From Marasmius tenuissimus (Eukaryota > Basidiomycota > Agaricomycetes > Agaricales > Marasmiaceae), in the NCBI GenBank assembly GCA_029532415.1, contig JAQOTA010000016.1, forward strand, positions 124,001-188,000: a stretch of DNA of 64,000 nt. Direction: 5' to 3'. The position numbers and the translations under genes are program-made. Of this stretch, positions 32,243 through 43,285 are shown in pieces. The notes beneath the pieces are model-generated. The model had not been told where the DNA came from and did no database searches. It saw only the letters and a list, made by a program, of their open reading frames with translations. The stretch's first letter is position 1; each line of letters opens with the position of its first letter.

Positions 32243-33953
32243 TCACAAAAGCGAGGGTGACATTATCACAATAGACCGAGGCCCCTTCTGGCTGTAGTCG
32301 CTCTTAGAGACAAAGTTCTTCCCTGAATTATCGCCGAAAATGAGCTGTGGAAAGAGACGCATCAGACTAGCCTTCCAAGACAAACGGGAGAATGTGAACC
32401 TTTGCGATGATACTTGAGCCCAAAAACGCTGCATAACCTTCTCCTGTGTCCCGATACTCAGGATAATACTCTGGCAAATTCAATAACCGGACGATTCGTG
32501 GTTGGATGTCGGTCTGCAGATCACTATTGTGCACGAAAAGGACTAGGCGCGATTGCAATGCGATTCCTATGCCTACGAGAGAAATAAGTGGTCTGTGGGG
32601 GGAGTGAATGAGGTATGGACGGACCTTTGATTTTCTTCGTGACAATACCCGTTACAAACACGCCAGGCCATAGATATTGTCGCAGGTCGATGTCAACATG
32701 CTTCACCGCGAGATTGATTGCTTCCTGTAGCGAGACTACTTGGTCCCTCTGTGGTGAGGCATACCCAGGAAGTGCCGATAATACGCTTGGCTGGAACATA
32801 GGCTCGAAGAATCGGTGTCGTTCTTTGCCCAATGTTAGAGGCTTCTCCCGAAACTGGACGGTGACCAAGTCGAGGGCCTCGATCTCCTTAGCCCGAGCTT
32901 GCTCGGCTGCGGAAGCTTTGGCTGTCGCCTTCTTCTTCATTCCACTCTCAATCACAGCTTTCTCCTTTCCGGCAACGACGATAGCGGCTATGTCCGTGAT
33001 GCCTTCGTCTTCCAATACTGCCATCTCTCCGTCAGAAGGAACCTTGATATGCCCATCCTCCCATACTTGCTTTACCAGCTCTACAAGCGTTTCTCGCAGT
33101 GCCTCCGGTCCCAGAGGGGCCTCAGGCGGAGACAGGGCTGAGATGGTAAATTGGTTGGATTGCAGAAGGTGGGCGAGGTAGTTCTGGCAATCTTGGTTAC
33201 CTAGGGTAACCGTCGTGCATGCGTTTCGAATGATGAAACCCTCGTAAACAGAGGTGATATCGGTCTTTTCGACGTCAATGTCGACGATGGTGCCACTCAA
33301 AGCAGTAGTCGAATACATCTGCGCCATTGGTCGTTTTCGAGGATCCCGAAGCCAGCGACATTGAAGCGCTCGAAGAATATCCGACATATTCTTTCGTGAT
33401 AATCTCTTGATAAGCCTCCAGCTATTGAGAGGACTGGAGACTCATTCTGCGCGCGACGGACTGGGAGTTGGTCAAGAAAGACATATTTCCTAGAACACGT
33501 TCAGAGTCACGATTGAAGAATACGATACATACGACACACCATAAAGCCTCCGCTTGGGTCCAATCACGAACTCCTCCATCTGCGAAAGGCCATGAAAGGG
33601 CGATTTCCTGACCAGAGGCCAAGGCCTCATCAAGTTGTGTGCCAACAAGGTAGTCGTTCACGGAAACGTTGGGAGAGGAGTGTTGTGGAAGTGACGATAT
33701 TCGACTGCTCGAAGGTAGAGATTGAGTCTTTCCATTGGTCTGGCCTCCAAGTTCACCGTTCGCGGCGTTTTTGCGTAGACCAACCCGAGCTTGTATTTCC
33801 TTCCACACAGCATTAGTGACCCAAGCGAACGGACAGAAAGTGAGCTGAGCATACCACAGATGGTGTTTTCAAGAGTTCGTGAAGACCAAGACCAGCTCGA
33901 ATAGCCGTTCTGGAGGTTTCGATTATGACCACGGTAGCGTCGCGAAAGGACAT
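32243..33953 (-). pseudogene. ARP9: ARP9-like gene, second copy, frameshifted
   Basis: It aligns to the intact gene at 2661-4372 along its whole length with the same introns: start [11 protein letters not shown] at 33953 and end [12 protein letters not shown]...SLL at 32243. Two extra T bases near 33334 (TCGTTTTCGAGG against TCGTTCGAGG) shift the frame in exon 3 between FNVAGF and ERPMAQM. A 3-base deletion near 33430 is in frame. The rest of the frame after the slip stays open, which suggests a recent loss or a sequencing error. Without correction the product lacks the actin-fold C-terminal half in frame. Confidence 0.8.
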
Positions 33954-34089
33954 GGTGCGCGCTGCCAACTTGCCGTGGCCGGCGGCAAATTGGGGCGTTT
34001 CATAGGGTTGGCAATAGGCGCCCATCACGAGAATCTCTTGCAATTGCATTCATGTGCAGATGAGGCCGAGGAGGTATGTAAACATGTTG

Positions 34090-35941
34090 TCCTAAATGCC
34101 ATCGATCTGAACTTCGGAACAGGAGCTCTATGTGGAAAGCTTTTACTCCATCGAGTGGCCAAAGGAGAGGAACAACGTCGCAAAAGTGGTCATATACGCT
34201 CCGCGGACCGCACTCCCCCCTCTGCAACTTCCTTTCCGATATTCTCCATGTGTATGAGTAATGTTCGGTTCTGCCACTCCGACAAGCAGCGATTGACCAA
34301 GCATACCGCCTCATCGTTGCTGAAGACGAAAACACCGGATATCAAGGCATAGCACCGCTATCCAAGATGTTCAACGCTAGCGCGCGGTTTTCGCGCCAAG
34401 GCTCCCAGAGCGAGGCTTACAAGCCCCATGCAGAGATGAGGGCAGACTTCATGTGGCAAGGTCCCGAGGGTATGAGAGTGTCGGGAACGAATGGGAGTCA
34501 ACTCTGGGATGCAGCATTCATGGCACAGGCATTAGTGGACACCAAACTCGCTGAAACGAAAAGCAACCAGGACAATGTACTCAGGCTGCTCAAATGGCTG
34601 GACGAGGCACAAATGTTATCCGAACCTAAGCATCCCGATATCACCTACAGAGAAAGCACGAAGGGAGCTTGGGGATTCAGGTCATTTCCCTTCGATTATG
34701 ACCAAGTCACATACGCTGACGATCGTACAGTACAAAGACGCAAGGTTTCACAGTCAGTGACTGCACTGCTGAAGCATTGAAGGCGATCATTTACCTTCAG
34801 CGTTTGGAGTATGTCCCGACTCCTTGTTCTCCGCCGCCTGCGAATACTGACAGTGGCTCACCCTACAGCTTTGCTCCAAGGCGTGTATCGAAGGAACGTC
34901 TCTGTTGGGCTATTGATCTTCTCCTATCGTTACAGAACTCAAACGGTGGAGTTGCGAGCTATGAGCTTATCCGGGCACCGCGTTGGATTGAAAGTTTGAA
35001 CCCTGCCGAAATCTTTGGTACAATCTCAGCGATCTTGATTACCCATTACAAACTAATCCAGTCTACGTGACAGAGAACACACTGGTAGACTCATGTCATA
35101 TCGAGTGCACCACCTCGGTTATGACCGCCCTGTCCGTGTTCAAGAAAGAATACCCCCACTATCGGACGAAAGAGATCACGTCAGTCGTCACATTTTCCTT
35201 TCCTTCTATATAACCATTTACCATTCCGGCGTCTAGGCGAGCTGTCGAGAAAGGCATCTCGTTCATCCGTAAGGCACAGACCTCAGAAGGCGGTTGGTAT
35301 GGCTTCTGGGGGATTTGATTTTCCTATGCTACCATGTTCGCCCTCGAGTGTCTCTCGCTCTCCGGAGAAGATTATAGCAACAGTCCCTCGGTTCAAAGGG
35401 CGTGCGATTACATAATTTCGAAACAACGAGAAGATGGCGGTTGGGGAGAGGAATTCAAGTCGGTACAAGATTACAGTCGGAACAAGCCCATCCTCTGAAT
35501 GAAGTTTTCCAGACGTGTTTGGATGAAAAATGGGTTCATCACGAGGACTTTCAAGTCGTTCAGACTTGCTGGGCGGCCATGGCCTTGATGCATGGCCGGT
35601 ACCCTCATCCTGAGCCGACAGAGCGAGCTGTGAAATTGGTTATGTCAAGGCAGCTTCCGGTGAGTGTTCGCCCTCCCTCTCCTTGTATACAACGAACTGA
35701 ACTCCTCTTGCTCGTGATATTTCAATGGGATGGGTCGTGGAAACAGGAAGTAATCGAGGGTGTATTCAACAAGACGTGTAGTATTGCTTACACCAACTTC
35801 AAGTTCTCTTTCACTATCTGGATGTTAGGAAAAGCTCATCGATACCTCGAGGAATTGAAGGGTGGGCAAAACAATCTAGAGAGTCAACGGAGTCTCGTAG
35901 CGATTGTTGGGAGGGATAGAATGTCAAGATTTGAGCAGTAA
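34090..35941 (+). pseudogene. ERG7: Lanosterol synthase (ERG7), 3' part
   Basis: From about residue 290 to the C-terminus: YVESFYSIEWPKERNNVAK, AEDENTGYQGIAPLSK, SGTNGSQLWDAAFMAQAL, ITYRESTKGAWGF, then after an intron (34680-34729) [18 protein letters not shown] with the catalytic Asp of the DCTAEA motif, later [56 protein letters not shown] and [22 protein letters not shown] repeats are recognisable. An in-frame TGA at about 35316 replaces the codon after GFWGI, other slips occur near 34230 and 35485, and the first ~290 residues are absent. With the 5' piece at 4534-5125 it does not make a complete gene, because ~150 middle residues are missing from both. Confidence 0.8.
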
Positions 35942-36070
35942 TACCAGGCTCTTTAGAACTTTCGAATTCTTGACCTTCGAGATCTGTGGAATGTTTGAAT
36001 ATTGAGAAGGTTCATGCATGAACATGGCGTTATCCGAAGTTCGAGCCGGGAGATCATTGGAGAAATTCCC

Positions 36071-36850
36071 ATGACCTCTTCCTCCACAACCTCCACCCGT
36101 TTGTTCGCTTATCCTTCGACGCAGGCACACAAAAATTTGACACCATCTCGACTTGCCAGTCTCCACCAGACAGTCTCGGCCTCACTACAGACTTATCTCA
36201 AGTCACCAAATACCAAATCGTCTGACGAAGCCGTCACTTTCATCCTCACCTATGCCCAAGATGCAGCATCACAGACCCTACAGAATCTCATTTGGGCACA
36301 GTCCAATACGAGCAGCACGCGACCTTCACCATCCCTGACACCAGCAGACCAATCGATTCGGAAATCGACTTTACTTTTGGCAGAGAAGATCGCTCCCGCC
36401 GGTGGTCTTTCAGCCCAGATTCTCGTAGATTTAGCAGTGGTTTACGCATCTTATAATACCTCCATGGTCAAATAGGTGTTTGAAGCCACATCAAAGAAAA
36501 AGAAAGGCTCGCCGGCAATGGAAGAGGTCAAAAGCCAGCTGGTACCAGCTTTCATCGCCCTCTTTTCGTCCGGCCATACGGGATTGGGACTATATGGCTC
36601 GCAAAAAACAGCGCACGTCTTCAAGTCATTCCTCTGCTCCTCACCGCCGGAAGTAGTCAAAGTATTCACTCTCTTGTTCATGAATGACTTCACCGTGGCT
36701 CTGGCCAAAGCCTACGACCACGGTCTCGCTTCTATGGTGGTTTCTCGGTGGAGTCATTACTACCACAGCCAAATGGCTCAGCAGACGACTGGCACCACAT
36801 TTACCTCGAGACGAAGGTGGATCTCATCGACTAGTATTCGCTACGGGTCA
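36071..36850 (+). pseudogene. Broken conserved gene, possibly ASCC2-like
   Basis: Starts MTSSSTTSTRLFAYPSTQAH and continues as an alpha-helical protein (LTPSRLASLHQTVSASLQTY, LLAEKIAPAGGLSAQILVDL). A TAG at 36473 interrupts VKxVFEATSKKKKG, best explained by CAG to TAG. Reading through gives VPAFIALFSSGHTGLGLYGS and KTAHVFKSFLCSSPPEVVKV. A further slip near 36735 changes frame before PNGSADDWHHIYLETKV, and sequence ends at the metalloprotease unit at about 36855. The LVDLAVVYASYN block weakly recalls the ASCC2 N-terminal region; the family is uncertain. Confidence 0.45.
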
Positions 36851-36894
36851 TGAATGGTAGGAGTAGAATATCTCATTCTCGACCGTACACGTAT

Positions 36895-38941
36895 TTAGTG
36901 GCATATCCCAGTATACCTCGTAACTTTCCCCGTCTCTTTAACGAACTCGTAAACAAACCCTCCAGTGTAGACAAAGGACGAGTTTTTCTTGATTCCCAGA
37001 GGCTTCCAGCCTGAAAACGGTTGTTCTCTTTATTGACCAATCAAGGTGAGGGAGGCTGGACATACCATGCTCCGTGTTATCATCGTTGAACCACACATCC
37101 GAAGTGCCGTCGTCATGAGTTTCGATCCTGAATAGTCGATCCTCAGAAGCTTCGATGGAAAAGGTCTCTGAGTCTTGTTGCTTAAAGACCCTGAACCAGA
37201 CTACAGTAACAGCCCAACATAAGAAGACGTCAATGGCCATCAGAAAGAGTCGAACTCACATCTACCGACTCCGGTGTAAACCCAGATCTCTCCGTTCTTG
37301 CGATGTTGGTAAACATGGTACCAATTTGTAACAATCTTGACGGTGTCCGTAAACTGATCGATACGATCCCAATAGCCTGATTGCGAGTGACAGCGATTGG
37401 AGACACATGCGTCAGTCAGCCGATAGCTATGTACGTGCAAGGTCGCGACCACTCACCCGGAGGCTCAGATTCGCTTTGCGGGAGTGGGATCTTGTAGATT
37501 TCACCTTTCGCGTTTTGTCGGAAGAGGTGATCTTTGGTAGAAGAGATCCAGGACTCGGCATCGGCATCGCTCCCCGCATAGAGTTGTCTCCAAGGTTCTA
37601 ACGCAGTGAATCGCCTCAGCTCTTTGCCGAAGAGTGGTGTAGATGATGAGAGGATACGCACGGAATAGCGAATTATCATACATAGTCACCATGCCGGCCT
37701 TGTCACGGAAATAGACCACACCGTCGCGGGCATCGGCCTGGATGTATTCTGAGTCCACTTTCTCGTTGATCACGGTCCATCCTACCAAATGAACGTGGCT
37801 CAGCAGAATACAAAACGTCAGGTGGTGCGGTCGTACCTTCGATCTCAGCATCCCATCGAGAGACCTTGTAGCCTTCCGCCCTGTACAGCAAGCCCGACCC
37901 GAGCAGTTTGGTACTGGAGGGATCGTCCACTTTTCCTAGACTATGTGTCTTCACTATTTTTGCAGGTTGGGATGGAGTCTTAAAACTTTGCAGGGAGTTA
38001 CACATACATTGTCCATCGGGCTGCGCAGAGATTGCTCTGATCTCGCCAGACGACAAGCGTAGATACAGCTGTCTTCCCACCGCTGTTATCCCGAGCGTCT
38101 CTTTGTCCTCTGATACAACTCGTTCTTCGTACTTGGGGATGGGGTAGACCGCCGCAGCGTGTTTCCTGTCGTAACCACTAAAGTCTCTGCCACCTGTGAT
38201 GGGAGGTTCTTTCATGTCTTCCTTCAACAGGTCATCATGAAGAGGATAGCACATGATAGAATGCACATCAGCGACCTCGGTGAGAGAGAACTTCGACTGA
38301 GCTTCTTTGTTGTTCCACAGCGGTGTAAGGATGTTGGCAATGGTCGTCGCTCTATCCCACTGGTTTGAGTACTCCTTAATGGTCTTCTCCGCATCGATCC
38401 GTTCGACGAGTTGAGGACGGAGATGTTCGTGCACGAAACCTAGCGTATGCCCTGTCTCGTGCCGAACTGCATGAGCGGAGTGCTTTTTTTCGGGCGTGTC
38501 CTTATCCTTGAACGTGTCCTTGTCCCAGTCAGTGAGCATCATTGTTGGTCTTCGTCTGTCTGTGATATCTGTTCGAACCTGCGTTCCAACGTACGACCAG
38601 TTCCCTTTATCCTTTTTGCCCAGAACCATGCCCGAGAAGCTCACCCGAACTTCAGCAGCATAGTAGTCATCGATGAGAGTGAATCGAACGTTGGAGAACT
38701 CGCCCCAGGTATTCATGTATGTGAGCACTTCGTTTTGCAGCTCGACCGGAGGAGTGGGCTGGTCGATGAATGCCACACGAAGGCGAACTCCGTTTCCTGG
38801 CCATTTCGTGGGTTCCCAGAGAGCGAGACTTTTGTGGATGGGTTGGCCGTCGTTCTGGAGTGGCTCTGGATAGCTGTTCAGTTCTTCATCGTCGGGCGAG
38901 ATAAATCTCTCCTTGCACTGCCAGGCGGCTCCGTCTTTCAT
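36895..38941 (-). CDS. Metzincin metalloprotease (M12A-like) with C-terminal W-repeat domain, paralogue 3
   Basis: Full model: complement of 38008-38941, 37837-37953, 37662-37781, 37457-37597, 37266-37376, 37066-37200 and 36895-37010, 557 aa, every intron phase 1. The catalytic domain has HETGHTLGFVHEH and a SIMCY Met-turn, plus a longer acidic loop (TDWDKDTFKDKDTPEKK) before it than the other two paralogues. Exons 3, 5 and 7 start directly with a Trp (WTVINE, YWDRID preceded by Tyr, WKPLG), and exons 4 and 6 just before one (PWRQL, WFRVF), so each exon carries one repeat. With its flanks it forms a duplicated unit beginning about 36855 that truncates the gene on its left. Function is unknown; protein turnover, defence or lectin-guided proteolysis are possible. 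Confidence 0.82.
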
Positions 38942-41900
38942 CGTTAGTGGGTTAGAAAATCAGATACACCATGAGCGATGCGATTCTTAACTGTGAAGGA
39001 GGCCGGATCGAGATTGTGAGGACATGGCACTTGGATTGGCAGTTTCCGTGCAGGACGTCAAATGTATCTTCGATATTGGGGCTCCGTTGACATTTTCAGG
39101 GGAGTAATAAGCGGGGATTGAGATATCTATAATGAACACGCAAGAGCAGACAGGGGCAGACTATAGCACTCAACGCTCGACACTCAATCATCTGGAAAGC
39201 GTTCGCTTTGACGGGCGTCGATAACACCTGTATGATCGTTTCATTTGGGCTATACATGAGTTCCTTGTCGAATTACCTTGATACGGATATGTCATTTGCC
39301 CACGGTGAGGGCATGCCGACCCAAACTTGTCTCGATTGAAGGTGATGGTCAAAAGACAGACGAAACTGGTCTGCGGGTCGCGATATCCCGCCGGCAGGCA
39401 TTTGAAGCGCCAGTTTCCCACACGTCGCGTAGTCAGCCAATTTTATCCTGTTTCCTGTTTCCAGTGTTCACCCATCAGCGAGCCACCGCTCTCAGCCACT
39501 CAACTGGCTTGCAAAAGCTGTCGTCCAGTGCGACTGTCAAGCTCTGACATTCTTTGACATTCCCTAACCCACAGACCCACACTCCGCACTTAATTTTGAA
39601 AACAATCGAGGGACCAATCTGACAGCGAGTCCACCAGAACTTCGGAGAAGTGGTACCTCCGTGCACAACTGCATATCCATTCTCAGCCCTTTGCTCAAAC
39701 CTTCTGCTAATGTCGCTCCTTTCCTTCCCACCACCATCACCTCACTGATTCCACCCTCCTCAAATCGACAAGCCCGCCGCCACTTTGACTCTAACCAAAC
39801 TAGTAACTGACAGGCAACGTTATGATCATGGAGTCGTGCCAGTGGGTGGCGGAAAGCTTGAGACGCGGTCTAAGTTGGGCCAATTGGGATTCAGGCTCAA
39901 GAGTGATACGTGAGCTTATTCATTCATCCTTGCGCGAGATGCTCACTTGTGGTGTTGAGGCGGACTTTTCAGGATTTGACATACAGAAATGGATCAACAC
40001 TGAAAGCCGCGAAAGACAGTTAGGTAGTAAGGCGGTAATCGAGGCTTCAGGTGAACGGAGAGGGACTAAAATACATGGTGTGTTCTATATTCCTTCTCAT
40101 TGACTTTTAACTGATATCATATCCTATCTTCATTGTAGTCAGATACGCTTTGAACGCGTACAGTTGGCACAAGCTGCAGTGGCTGTAAGGCGTCACTTTA
40201 AATCCACTTCCACCTGCTCGTGGAGAGAGGGACATGATGGGGGGGTGGTGACAGAAAGAGCGGAAGGCTGGCGCCGGGAATGGGAACTTGGAAGTGGCAG
40301 GTGGCGAGTGAATCGGAAACTGGGAAGCTTCATGAGGCCGGGGGCAGGGATCGGAGGGGTAAACTGGAAGCCATAGTGCTAGTAAAGTAAGATTGATGAT
40401 GCACGCCAAACTCAAAGCCATCACGGCTGCGCTACCCATTCATCGAAATGCGTCTGACCTGTTCTGATATTCCCTGACATTCTCTAGGCCTGACCCACAC
40501 TTCACACTTGATCTCGAATCAATCGAGGGACCATTTTGACAGTGAGTCCACGAGAACTTCGGAGAAGTGGTGCACAGCTGTGTATTTCGCCCAAATTTTC
40601 CGCTCATGTCGTTCTAACGGACGCTATCATAGGAATGTGTGGTACATACTATTATCCGACCATGGCCAAAACCGTTTTCTATGGCGTGACTGGCCTCCTA
40701 ACTAGTGGCGACATGGCTGCAAGACTTCCCTTCCACTGCGAAGGCTACGGTCGGCTCATGCTATGCCACTTCATCGATCATCCGTTCTGAATCGAAACAG
40801 TCATGAAGTCAAAGCAGTAAGTCAGCTCTCACTTGTCTCTCCAATCCGAGCGCCAGTCACACTCGAATTCACAATCCTCTTCGCCGCTCTAACGGACGTT
40901 ATCATAAGAATGCGTGGTATTATTCGACCAGAAACCATGCTCCTGGCATTCATCTTCCGGGTGCCAAAGAGATGATGTCCGTCAGGCTTTAGCGCTTTTA
41001 GTTAGACCCTAGCATGACTAGCTCAAACCCGGCTGTAAAGACGTTTCCGACGACACGGTGTGGCAGGACTTCCCCTCCATGCAGGCCATCGCTGGGGGAC
41101 AAGCAATAGAACGACAGAGTGACCGGGTAGTATAATAAGCAATGCGTTGAGCGCCCGGATGAGGTTGAGGACAAACCTGTCGATCGGATGAAACTCAGTG
41201 TTTTCATCGTCGACCGTACAGAAGTTTGGACGCCCGCCAAGGGGGTTGGGTTGAATGATGTGAGCGCTAGCTTGCTTGCCTGGCTCTCGGTATCATGTTC
41301 ATCAAACCGCTTCCTTCCCCTAATTGGCCAAAGGAGATCAGACCTAACTTTCCTCTCCAATCCTTTTCACATTAACAATTTACTTTCGCTTCGGACGCTA
41401 TCACAGGAATGTGGGATACCATCCGACCAGCTTAAACAATCTTTCTAACGCCTCGTTCACAATCCAGGTGTCAAATGAAAGATCTCCGTCGTGTTCACTG
41501 ACCTCCTGGCCACCCAGTCCCAAGTTTTTCCGATCGACACGGTGCAAGACTTCTCCGAATATCGAGTCACGGGTTGCTCAGGTTTTCTGGCGCTGCAACG
41601 ACTTCTAGTACTCCGCACTTTCCATCCTTCTTGACAAAGCCTAACTTCTTCTTGCGCCTCTTCCGGGAAAATTGCACTGTTTCTGAGTCAACACGGTCCC
41701 AAGGCCAACCTAGCACCGATTCCGGGCGTATGGTGATATGTAGGCCGTGGCGACCCAAAGCTGGAAGAGAACGTGCTGATACAAGGGTGTGGTAACACGT
41801 ATGAAAGGTTGAGGTGTGTACGCACATTTTGTTGTCAATTACATCTTTCTCGGTCTTCCTCGCCTTCAGTATGGAGCCTACCACCGCACTTCCCCCAAGC

Positions 41901-42085
41901 GATCGTTGCTTATGGGGGGCCAAATATGCTCTCGAATGCATCAAAGCTTTTCAAAAACAACAACTATCTCCTTTTATGCTGCGACCCAAATCTCCGAGTC
42001 TGGCAACGTTAGGTACCGGAGACCGCAGAACGGAGAGGACGTATACCATTCCTCCTGATCGTCCTCCCCTTCATCCGATTGAATC
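38942..42085. repeat. Duplicated flank of metalloprotease unit 3 and unassigned DNA
   Basis: Up to about 39480 it matches the other metalloprotease upstream flanks. Intergenic repeat copies lie at 39570-40140 and 40493-40575. A smaller repeat (GGACGCTATCATAGGAATGTG and variants) occurs near 40620, 40897 and 41395. A conserved open stretch at 39900-40075 mirrors 17043-17220. From 41600 onward short frames probably include debris of the amine oxidase N-terminus, but exons cannot be joined. Confidence 0.5.
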
Positions 42086-42903
42086 CCCAATCCCGATCAT
42101 CGCTCCGACTCAGCCTCGCAAGGAGGCCAATAAACTTTGGGGCTGGGCCTGCAGGCTTGTACACGGCGATGATCCTCAAGGACCTTGGTATCGAGTTCGA
42201 GATCTTGGAAGGATCAGAGTTTTTACTCACAGATTCAACGGAGGTGGCGACTGGAACTACTTTGTGAGCCTTCTATATACTTGGCAATGACCTGCTTTTG
42301 AACATCTTTGAACAGGATGTGGACGCCATGCGTTACCCCGATATTGGCATTATGTGGCGTGTTTTTGACCTCTTCGGAGACCGACTTAGGATCAGCAACA
42401 GGCTCATTCGTTATTACATGGATTCCCAAAACCAATTCCTGTGCTACAACGATTGCCGCGTACGGCAGAGCGATATCGTCGACGCACCTACAGCTGATCA
42501 CTTTCACGATTCGACAGGGATGGGAGGCTTAATTCCGCCAAAATACCTTCAGGTAGGAGTAGAACGCTTGCTTGACCAATGCTACAAACCGTTCAAGGAC
42601 TTGTTCGCAAGGGAAGGCTTTGAACGCGGTATGCAGGTGTTGAGGCGATATGATCAACACTCTGCGAGGTCATTCATATTGACCGAATTCAACGTCACAG
42701 ATGGCAATTTCGTCCTGCAGAAGGAGGCATATCCGCCTTCCGTCATCAACTGGTTGGAGAGAATGAGCACTGGGACGGGTCTTCTTGACATGGTATTCTC
42801 GGAAATGGTCCTTGACGACCTCCAGTTCGACTATCCTGGCGCGGCAATAGTCGATTCTGGCGGTGATGCCCCGGCCTCGAATACTGTGCGGGGTACTCGG
42901 TGA
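42086..42903 (+). pseudogene. Flavin-containing amine oxidase (L-amino acid oxidase type), fragment
   Basis: The FAD dinucleotide motif GAGPAGLYTAMILKDLGIEF near 42144 is followed by EILEGSE and, in a shifted frame, VFTHRFNGGGDWNYF. The RVGGR segment expected between them is lost, which breaks the frame. After an intron the sequence VDAMRYPDIGIMWRVFDLFG runs on through YDQHSARSFILTEFN and YPPSVINWLERM, typical of the family, to a stop at 42901. The substrate-binding and C-terminal FAD parts are missing, and transporter debris follows at about 43066. Confidence 0.72.
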
Positions 42904-43065
42904 TATTGTTTGAAGTACGTCCTTTTCTGTACTGTCATTATCATATGACATCTTATATGGCATCTTAGACTCGTGACTTCGAGGGAAGACGCGACGTGTC
43001 ACGCGTCCAGAACGCGTACACTGAGACTCTCACTCGCGAGTGCCCGCAGCCATGAGAGTCAGCCT

Positions 43066-43200
43066 GGGGGAGACTACCATCTTCCTCTCCCGACTTGGGC
43101 TCGTCCTGATGATCCAACAGCCTGACCGTGATGCCCTGCTCCAAATCCAAATCCGTTGCACGGGTATCGAACCTCCTCATCGCGACCAATATGATTGACG
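43066..43200 (-). pseudogene. EamA/DMT transporter tail fragment
   Basis: On the minus strand it gives LVAMRRFDTRATDLDLEQGI, TVRLLDHQDEPKSGEEDG, matching the cytoplasmic tail of the intact gene that begins only 86 bases further right. It is likely a local partial duplication. Confidence 0.7.
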
Positions 43201-43285
43201 ATCGCCCCAGCCTCGTCAGCACGAATAGAAAAATGGAGAACGTAGGTGTAGTAATGCATTCTTCCAAGCTCTAACTATTAGTATT

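Larger units (their letters stand above)
31319..34072. repeat. Segmental duplication, copy 2
   Basis: Second copy of 1819-4493 in the same orientation. Differences include the 112-base MITE at 31701, a 2-base insertion in ARP9, small indels and point changes. Left of it is a patch of condensin and ARP9 debris; right of it is the ERG7 3' part. Confidence 0.85.

Noticed and set aside
32524..33387. 287-codon frame that could be a separate short ARP9-like protein
   Set aside because: The start is created by the 2-base insertion; upstream ARP9 exons are present in another frame, so it is better seen as a pseudogene.
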